NCBI GenBank assembly: GCA_902796625.1
Contig: CADBPX010000031.1
Location: 1-10,489 of the forward strand
DNA: 10,489 nucleotides
Direction: 5' to 3'
DNA from: an uncultured Pseudomonadota bacterium
GTDB lineage: Bacteria > Pseudomonadota > Alphaproteobacteria > RF32 > CAG-239
The notes under the pieces are model-generated. The model searched no databases. It was given only the letters and a program-made list of their open reading frames with translations, and was not told the origin of the DNA. How positions within the stretch are numbered: the stretch's first letter is position 1; the number at the start of each line of letters is the position of its first letter. Positions 7,201 to 10,489 of this stretch are shown in pieces. Position numbers and translations under genes: made by a program.

Positions 7201-8748
7201 GCTACCATCATTATAAGCAGTTGTGTTGGCATCAGCGCGCATACCGACTATTCCGCCTAATCCTTTACGCAAAGAGGTTTCAGCTTGAGTGGTATATGTT
7301 CCGGTATAACCTAAATTAATATTTCCGCTGTTGGTTAAAGTTACTTTTTCTGCCCGCATAATATCCTTAGATCCGTTCATAAAGGAGTCATCTAAATAAC
7401 TTGCCATAGCGATAAGCCCAACTTTTATTTCTCCGTTGGTATTATTTCTATCGCCGGCACTAAGCTGGATATTTCCGTTGTTTTTAACGGTTATATTAGT
7501 ATTTTGCACGTCTTTGCCGGCATTAATTATCATAGCTTCCATACCGACTATTTTACCATTACTGCTTGTTGATATAGTTGTTTGAGTATCTTCGCTATTG
7601 TTAGAAGAAGTATTGTCGCCGGATAAGTATTCAGATAGAGAATTACCAGATGATGAATTATCCGTAGATGAATTATTATCACTTGAATCATTAGAAGTTT
7701 TCGGTTTTTCGGAAGCTTTTATGGCTGAGCCGCGGATATCACCGTTGTTAATTATGGTTGATTTGGTATCCGCATACATTCCGATAGCCATATTACTTTC
7801 ATCATAACCGGAAAAATTAATATCTATACCATTGGTTGAAGTTCCTTTAATAATGCCGGATCCGTTATTTACGGCGGTGGAATCTTCACTGGCAAGCATA
7901 CCGATGCCGGCATTATAGGCATCAACATTGATATAACCGTTGTTATAGACCGAACTGCCGACAGTGGCCGCCATACCGGTGGCACCGGAGCTTAATTGCA
8001 GGTTAGTACCGGCAGAATTGGTAAATACACCGCCTTTAGAAGCCTTTAAAGCTACATCAAAATATTCCGAAAGTTCCAAAACGCTCTTATTAAAATCCAT
8101 TTTAACGATTTGATCTGTCTTTTTATTTTCTACGGTAATGTTTCTATTATTAACCGATGATCCGGTTGTTGAGCGAGAAACATTGCCTTTTGAGGCCAGT
8201 TTATCGGCAACATTGTCATATTCTTCAGGGTTTGTTGTGCTTTTTTTATGGCTACTGCCGCCACTGCTTGAAGCAATTATTGCAGCAATGCCGCCGCCGA
8301 CGACTAAACCGCCTAAAACCCACCAAACAACCGGAGATATTTTATACTCTTCTTTTCCTAATGAACCATAGGCTTCGCGGGTTGTTGATGATATCGGTAC
8401 GGCTTTGGAGGTGTTTACAAAATCTTCATAGTCAGAAATTTTTTGCACGCACGGATGACGCGGGTTGGCACCGGCCGCGCGAAAAACATTATAGGTGTAT
8501 GCATCGTGATTACGAGCAGCTATACATAGTCCGGTGTTGCCATCAGAATCCAGAGAATCAATATTCATTCCTCGGCGTACCGAGGCGCGGAGAGCTTCAA
8601 CTTCACCGGCTTGGGCTAGGTTATACATTTTAGAAAAAGAAAGCGGATATAAGTCATTAGCAAGCGTTTTTTGCGGTATTACAGTGGCAATAAACGAGCT
8701 TAATGTTATTGTTCCTATGGTTTTGATTAATAAAGCATTCTTAAGCAT
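4297..8748 (-). CDS. Large autotransporter adhesin with N-terminal ankyrin-like module
   Basis: Type Va autotransporter-like surface protein, 1,483 residues from the ATG at 8748. That start has AAAGG 7 nt upstream (8760-8756); the ATG at 8763 (1,488 aa) has no ribosome site. Seen in order: signal peptide (about 1-31, ending TLA-ND); an ankyrin-like stretch (about 39-102) with DSDGNTGLCIAARNHD and RAAGANPRH and two cysteines; a hydrophobic Gly-rich segment (about 139-165, WWVLGGLVVGGGIAAIIA); a passenger (about 200-1140) of repeats like NNGxI and GMYA, as in beta-helix adhesins; a Ser/Asn/Asp-rich stretch (about 345-393); and a beta-barrel (about 1205-1483) ending YLFNFGYEF with the terminal Phe of outer-membrane proteins. 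The passenger has few cysteines. Its role is probably adhesion or surface structure; the ligand is unknown. A monocistronic gene with terminators on both sides. Confidence 0.88.
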   Translation of the reverse strand: MLKNALLIKTIGTITLSSFIATVIPQKTLANDLYPLSFSKMYNLAQAGEVEALRASVRRGMNIDSLDSDGNTGLCIAARNHDAYTYNVFRAAGANPRHPCVQKISDYEDFVNTSKAVPISSTTREAYGSLGKEEYKISPVVWWVLGGLVVGGGIAAIIASSSGGSSHKKSTTNPEEYDNVADKLASKGNVSRSTTGSSVNNRNITVENKKTDQIVKMDFNKSVLELSEYFDVALKASKGGVFTNSAGTNLQLSSGATGMAATVGSSVYNNGYINVDAYNAGIGMLASEDSTAVNNGSGIIKGTSTNGIDINFSGYDESNMAIGMYADTKSTIINNGDIRGSAIKASEKPKTSNDSSDNNSSTDNSSSGNSLSEYLSGDNTSSNNSEDTQTTISTSSNGKIVGMEAMIINAGKDVQNTNITVKNNGNIQLSAGDRNNTNGEIKVGLIAMASYLDDSFMNGSKDIMRAEKVTLTNSGNINLGYTGTYTTQAETSLRKGLGGIVGMRADANTTAYNDGSILISLTNDTSASGSNSSNYDIAAGLQSVHGGSIYNHENGIITINTSAPNARISYGMLSVEGSGTVSGLYTYLDHTLLNEGKIQMTASNNYGMASYNGGVLQNKGQIVLGTESNTLYSNNIGMYGSFEGERVTLLNTGTIDIYSNKSIAMANDYAGDTVLVNDGIINIYKNAIDSKVFGGNYSQLVNNGTINYWPTSVSDQSPEESENVNYNPFATFKMLSYASIMSTKAEAIKGGSADTSSTTEELYNEGEINIYGSSYVSALAVETKQGTAYNNGSINLLNRSDLVKSIGQIGMYLSDDALYTANLTNNKGASIISDVKYSVGMGSNSTKDVAIFNAGNITLNGDRSIGIYSAQGGNITNSATGIITVNSNETAGIYATNGSVIQNYGTINITENAHDSYGIYVYNNIGSTEAYNSNGGTINVAGTNSYGMFVYITDSSDTQTQIKVSNTSKINVTGNNSYGMFVYYKNNKEERQDIIVKNDGEINVSGSTNQDIGTIGPEDENSNLTTSSIIRTSSSPRSLKLINSGKISTDNDVNLGNKNSTDKVIVAKGGSYQAKSFTGTAYADSSIVTDDFATQYINENSFIGEDKGMDIVSDSYMYKASKQLNSQGNTDVVMEQKPFDELVNNSQLSAYLNNNYDKRQGNTLFNQLKTAENKDQFDNYVDQIFGQSMLSNITKQSLDIEKLSSSAVNDNLLTPTSNTVRYKADIAIYKNKVGNKQYASGYKDKVISAYGFRDEQISASTRWGAGLNIARSDSKFNDHSTRYNNLLEVYASALINHNNTSLLIKPKTGLAYGHYRRSTPNLFYKADTKEYYYGIDTVLQHNIQTSYALIIPQIGFNLTGLYMDSIHENNKGLKINHKNTVSAQSLAGVDVQKQFAVNDNQSLKLAVGGWYYHEFGNKYKLNGNYREMTGSYSILSNRLQRNSGLLRFKAQYKYNKSSLGGSIYAPIEQKHNVIYLFNFGYEF
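5800..5919. repeat. Exact 24-bp direct repeat in the autotransporter passenger
   Basis: The same 24 bases occur at 5800-5823 and 5896-5919, a 96-bp (32-codon) period. On the minus strand both encode NSYGMFVY, in consecutive passenger repeats. DNA identity in a gene whose other repeats have diverged suggests a recent duplication or recombination between repeats. Confidence 0.8.
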
Positions 8749-8781
8749 TGTATAACCTTTCATATACAGTAAGACAATGCT

Positions 8782-8813
8782 ATATTAGTGCTGAAAATTT
8801 AAGTTTTGGTTAA
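8782..8813 (-). promoter_or_regulatory. Autotransporter promoter region with CtrA-type site
   Basis: The minus strand has TTAACCAAAACTTAA (8813-8799), an exact TTAA-N7-TTAA. A -10-like TAATAT lies at 8787-8782, and no good -35 hexamer is present. The centre of the TTAA site (8806) falls where a -35 would be, the arrangement known for CtrA-activated promoters. Binding is inference; AT richness makes chance matches possible. Confidence 0.42.
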
Positions 8814-8826
8814 AGTAATCCAAAAA

Positions 8827-8860
8827 TGATACCCTCGTTTAATTAAAAACGAGGGTATCA
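8827..8860 (-). terminator. Intrinsic terminator of the hsp20 operon
   Basis: A perfect 14-bp inverted repeat, TGATACCCTCGTTT (8827-8840) and its complement (8847-8860), with a 6-nt loop. Read on the minus strand it starts 3 nt after the hsp20 stop and is followed by TTTTT, so it ends the hsp20 operon and insulates the autotransporter promoter. Confidence 0.9.
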
Positions 8861-8863
8861 GAA

Positions 8864-9349
8864 TTAAGCAGATGCTTGATTTATATTTATTTTTTTAAAT
8901 TTTTGCTGTTCAACCTGTGACTTAGGAATGGAAATATGCAAAATGCCGTTTTTATAGTCAGCCGTTACTTTTTCATAATCTAAATCCCAAGGCAGAGGTA
9001 TCATCCGCTTGAAAGAACCATAGGAAATTTCCGAAAAATAAGAACTTTTCTCTTCTGATTGGTGGAAATTCTTTTTTTCACCGCTGATAGATAAATATCC
9101 GTCGGAAGAAATTTGTAAATCTAAATCTTTTTCATCAATTCCCGGTAATTCGGCAACAATATTAACCGCGTCTTTGGTTTCGGCAATTTGCAGGCGTGGC
9201 TCTATTTCTACCGCTTCCGCTAAACTGCTGGGCATATCTAAATGATTCCAAAAATAGGTCATTAAATTGTTAAATTCCGAATTGCGATTAGTAAGTCCTG
9301 TTTCCGAATTTTGATTGCGTCCGGAAGCGCAGGATGCTAAGTTTTTCAT
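8864..9349 (-). CDS. Small heat-shock protein, Hsp20/alpha-crystallin family
   Basis: ATP-independent holdase that binds unfolding proteins, 161 residues. The alpha-crystallin domain spans about 50-145: VNIVAELPGIDEKDLDLQIS, then GYLSISGEKK, ISYGSFKRMIPLP and the closing YKNGILHISIPK. The C-terminal extension has INI at 154-156, fitting the I-x-I motif that locks oligomers together. The N-terminal ~45 residues are polar and carry one cysteine (C7). AGGAG lies 7 nt before the ATG; its first two bases are the last two of the upstream 55-codon gene's stop (TAGGAG), so the two genes are co-transcribed and probably coupled. I found no clear heat-shock (RpoH) promoter or ROSE-type RNA thermometer upstream. 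A symbol such as ibpA or hspA would be a guess. Confidence 0.95.
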   Translation of the reverse strand: MKNLASCASGRNQNSETGLTNRNSEFNNLMTYFWNHLDMPSSLAEAVEIEPRLQIAETKDAVNIVAELPGIDEKDLDLQISSDGYLSISGEKKNFHQSEEKSSYFSEISYGSFKRMIPLPWDLDYEKVTADYKNGILHISIPKSQVEQQKFKKININQASA

Positions 9350-9359
9350 AAATTATCTC

Positions 9360-9527
9360 CTATTTGCGAGATTGATAGTTATGATCACCTTCTTTTTCAG
9401 TGTTTTCCGAACAAGCAGAGTTTGATTCATTTACCGATGATCCGCCGCAACCACAGCCGCCATGGGTTGATGAAGATGCTTGTGATGATGGTTTGAATGA
9501 CGATGATTCATTTTTCTTTATTTTCAT
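9360..9527 (-). CDS. Unrecognised 55-residue Ser/Gly/Cys protein upstream of hsp20
   Basis: Small ORF with an optimal ribosome site, AAGGAG (9539-9534), 6 nt before the ATG. Its TAG stop forms the start of the hsp20 ribosome site, leaving 10 nt to the hsp20 ATG, a typical operon join. The protein begins MKIKKNES, has two serine-rich runs, a central HGGCGCGG (residues 22-29, with a C-x-C pair), a third cysteine at 39, and an acidic-to-basic polar tail ending YQSRK. There is no signal peptide or membrane segment. I recognise no family. The C-x-C and His suggest metal or redox binding, and the operon suggests a role in stress; both are inference. The strong ribosome site and tight junction are the main evidence that it is real. 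Confidence 0.68.
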   Translation of the reverse strand: MKIKKNESSSFKPSSQASSSTHGGCGCGGSSVNESNSACSENTEKEGDHNYQSRK

Positions 9528-9698
9528 TTTATTCTCCTTATTTGATGATTAATACTGTGAATATTTGTTTCACGTTCATAAAGATAAGTGTTTAATAACC
9601 AAATCAAATATGAACAAAGGGCTAATAAAACAAAATTTCTAGGGATTGCTTTTTTAATTTAAATATCCTAGATTATAAATGTTAGTGTTAGGATTAAA
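9528..9698. promoter_or_regulatory. Divergent promoter region between the hsp20 operon and the zinc-ribbon gene
   Basis: 171 bp without a gene. Seen: GTGAA-N7-TTCAC (9557-9573), a weak inverted repeat in the likely leader of the minus-strand operon; TCTAGG (9638-9643) with CCTAGA (9667-9672), a 23-bp-spaced inverted repeat; and a -10-like TATAAA at 9674-9679 for the plus-strand gene, without a good -35. No RpoH-type promoter or CIRCE element is visible. Confidence 0.4.
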
Positions 9699-10079
9699 AT
9701 GAAGAAAGTATATTGTTTTTATTGTCAAAAAGATGTTGAACCACAAAGAAGGTTGTTATGGTTGTTTTGTCGGCAATGTAATCATCGTTTGACGGATAAC
9801 GGCGAAGGATTTTATCGAGTTTGTGCAAATTGCGGAGCCAATATGCCGGCCGATGGCGACTATTGTGTAAAATGCGGTTATAATTTATCAAACGGTCCAG
9901 ATAAAAGAATAAATTGGCCGGTTTTAATCATGAAATACGGGTGGATAATTAATGTATTGGCAAGTGTTTTGCTGATTTTAATATTTGCCGGATTGATTTA
10001 TATTTCGTTTTATGTGTTTATTTTTTTAGCATTGTTTATTGCTGTAAGTTTTGTTCTCAGTATGTTTCGGCGCGGCTGA
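9699..10079 (+). CDS. Double zinc-ribbon membrane protein of unknown function
   Basis: 126 residues. Four CxxC pairs at C6/C9, C24/C27, C42/C45 and C56/C59 make two four-cysteine zinc ribbons; the second, CANCG-x10-CVKCG, is the common zinc-ribbon pattern. Two hydrophobic helices follow (about 82-100 and 102-121), then a short basic end, MFRRG. It is probably a membrane-anchored protein with a cytoplasmic zinc-binding head. Such proteins occur widely and have no single role. Ribosome site TTAGGA (9688-9693), 5 nt before the ATG. It is divergent from the hsp20 operon and has no terminator of its own before the structured RNA, so read-through into that RNA is possible. Confidence 0.8.
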   Translation: MKKVYCFYCQKDVEPQRRLLWLFCRQCNHRLTDNGEGFYRVCANCGANMPADGDYCVKCGYNLSNGPDKRINWPVLIMKYGWIINVLASVLLILIFAGLIYISFYVFIFLALFIAVSFVLSMFRRG

Positions 10080-10087
10080 TTTTTTGC

Positions 10088-10115
10088 TTGCATTTTAAAT
10101 ACAGTGTTTTAATAT
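10088..10115 (+). promoter_or_regulatory. Promoter of the structured RNA
   Basis: TTGCAT (10088-10093), a 16-bp spacer, then TAATAT (10110-10115). Transcription would start near 10122, right at the first hairpin of the RNA. The spacer is one base shorter than ideal. Confidence 0.55.
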
Positions 10116-10120
10116 GCTCT

Positions 10121-10264
10121 TGTCGGCAAGAGATTGCCGATGGAGTGTAGGCTCCTCCAATAGAAAAAATTCCTCTGTAACGGGGAGCCGGCGGAATATG
10201 TTGAATACGCCGGACTGGCTATTGGCAGTCGTTAACTCCCCGACCTTTTTTGAGGTCGGTTTTT
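10121..10264 (+). ncRNA. Candidate structured small RNA or leader RNA, family not recognised
   Basis: About 144 nt from predicted start to terminator, with far more pairing potential than nearby DNA. Seen: a 5' hairpin with 7-bp stem and GAGA loop (TCGGCAA 10123-10129 / TTGCCGA 10134-10140); a short TGGAG/CTCCA hairpin (10141-10159) containing CTCCTCC; an A-rich linker; then a three-way junction with P1 CGGGGAG (10181-10187)/CTCCCCG (10236-10242), P2 CCGGCG (10188-10193)/CGCCGG (10208-10213) and P3 ACTG (10214-10217)/CAGT (10226-10229). The terminator stem shares three bases with P1. It does not look like 6S, SRP, tmRNA or any riboswitch I know. It could be a free sRNA, or an attenuating leader of the helix-turn-helix gene downstream. 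No long ORF explains it. Confidence 0.6.
10240..10264 (+). terminator. Intrinsic terminator of the structured RNA
   Basis: CCGACCT (10240-10246) and AGGTCGG (10253-10259) form a 7-bp stem with loop TTTTTG, followed by five T's (10260-10264). Its first three bases also belong to the 3' strand of P1 of the RNA, so the two helices compete at their edge. Confidence 0.85.
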
Positions 10265-10297
10265 GTTTGGTTTAACAAAAAATAGGAGTTCAAGACA

Positions 10298-10489
10298 ATG
10301 TCAAGTTTGGGGTATTTTTTAGATCCGCAGTCACGGAGAGAAATGGGGTATGCTTTATGGCAATTGCGGCGCGAAAAGTGTTTGCGAGTGAGCCAAGTGG
10401 CCAAGCGTACCGGTATTGCCGAGCGCTATATCGATAAGGCAGAACTAGGTTATGGGATTAACTTTAGCGTTATGCGGCGGCTGTTGCAA
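10298..10489 (+). CDS. Helix-turn-helix (Cro/CI, XRE-type) regulator, 3' end cut by the window
   Basis: Open from ATG 10298 to the last base, 64 codons, with no stop. Ribosome site TAGGAG (10283-10288) lies 9 nt upstream. Residues about 17-52 follow the Cro/CI helix-turn-helix pattern: GYALWQLRREKCLRVSQVAKRTGIAERYIDKAE (split as ALWQLRREK for helix 1, VSQVAKRTGI for helix 2, AERYIDKAE for the recognition helix). The first ~15 residues, MSSLGYFLDPQSRRE, are an extra N-terminal arm. It begins 34 bp after the terminator of the structured RNA, so it may be expressed by read-through or from an unseen promoter. Full length, effector domain and targets cannot be seen. Confidence 0.75.
   Translation, partial: MSSLGYFLDPQSRREMGYALWQLRREKCLRVSQVAKRTGIAERYIDKAELGYGINFSVMRRLLQ

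Noticed and set aside
5760..8000. CRISPR-like array in the repeated region of the autotransporter
   Set aside because: Repeats are in frame, diverged and irregularly spaced, and encode protein motifs; no uniform spacers.
7598..8755. Several plus-strand ORFs inside the autotransporter gene
   Set aside because: They lie antisense to a well-supported long gene, have no ribosome sites I trust, and their sequences look like frame shadows of repetitive Ser/Gly-rich coding DNA.
9607..9641. Ten-codon plus-strand ORF upstream of the zinc-ribbon gene
   Set aside because: Too short, no ribosome site, no support as a leader peptide.
9694..9891. Minus-strand 65-codon ORF opposite the zinc-ribbon gene
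   Set aside because: Antisense to a gene with four conserved CxxC pairs and a good ribosome site.
10121..10264. 6S RNA, SRP RNA or ZTP-type riboswitch as identity of the structured RNA
   Set aside because: The 5' and 3' ends do not form a long closing stem as in 6S; the SRP GGAAGGAAGCAG core is absent; CGGGGAG recalls ZTP riboswitches but their other conserved segments are missing.
10219..10404. Minus-strand 61-codon ORF across the RNA terminator and the regulator start
   Set aside because: It runs through the terminator hairpin and the helix-turn-helix start on the other strand; no recognisable domain.

Overview
The window looks like chromosomal DNA from an AT-rich alphaproteobacterium. 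The pieces that point there are coaE-dnaQ on one side of a gene-free interval and rho on the other, an AmpG permease, CtrA-type TTAA-N7-TTAA sites, and a large autotransporter that implies a Gram-negative envelope. In many alphaproteobacteria coaE-dnaQ and rho lie on opposite flanks of the chromosome origin. I infer, without proof, a host-associated or gut lineage from the low GC and the surface adhesin. No species can be named from this sequence alone.

Layout. (1) 25-2574, minus strand: a tightly coupled coaE > dnaQ > ampG operon, making dephospho-CoA kinase, the polymerase III proofreading subunit and a muropeptide permease. (2) 2575-3004: a 430-bp, very AT-rich divergent interval with two perfect DnaA boxes facing each other, two one-mismatch boxes, a 21-bp palindrome and a full CtrA-type site. 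This is the best candidate for the replication origin. It ends in a clear promoter for rho. (3) 3005-4258, plus strand: rho, ending in a terminator that also serves the convergent gene. (4) 4297-8748, minus strand: a 1,483-residue autotransporter with a signal peptide, an ankyrin-like module, a glycine-rich hydrophobic segment, a long repeat passenger and a C-terminal beta-barrel. A CtrA-type site covers its likely -35 region. (5) 8864-9527, minus strand: a two-gene operon of an unrecognised 55-residue Ser/Gly/Cys protein and an Hsp20 chaperone, ending in a strong terminator. (6) 9699-10079, plus strand: a double zinc-ribbon membrane protein. (7) 10088-10264, plus strand: a promoter, a highly structured RNA and a terminator, not matching any RNA family I can recall. 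(8) 10298-10489, plus strand: the start of a helix-turn-helix (Cro/CI type) gene cut by the window edge.

How it fits together. The left half is housekeeping and cell-cycle DNA: if the origin reading is right, DnaA and CtrA would both act between coaE and rho, and CtrA may also time expression of the surface autotransporter. The right half is less conserved: a chaperone operon, a membrane protein of unknown role, and an RNA/regulator pair that is the least explained part of the window.
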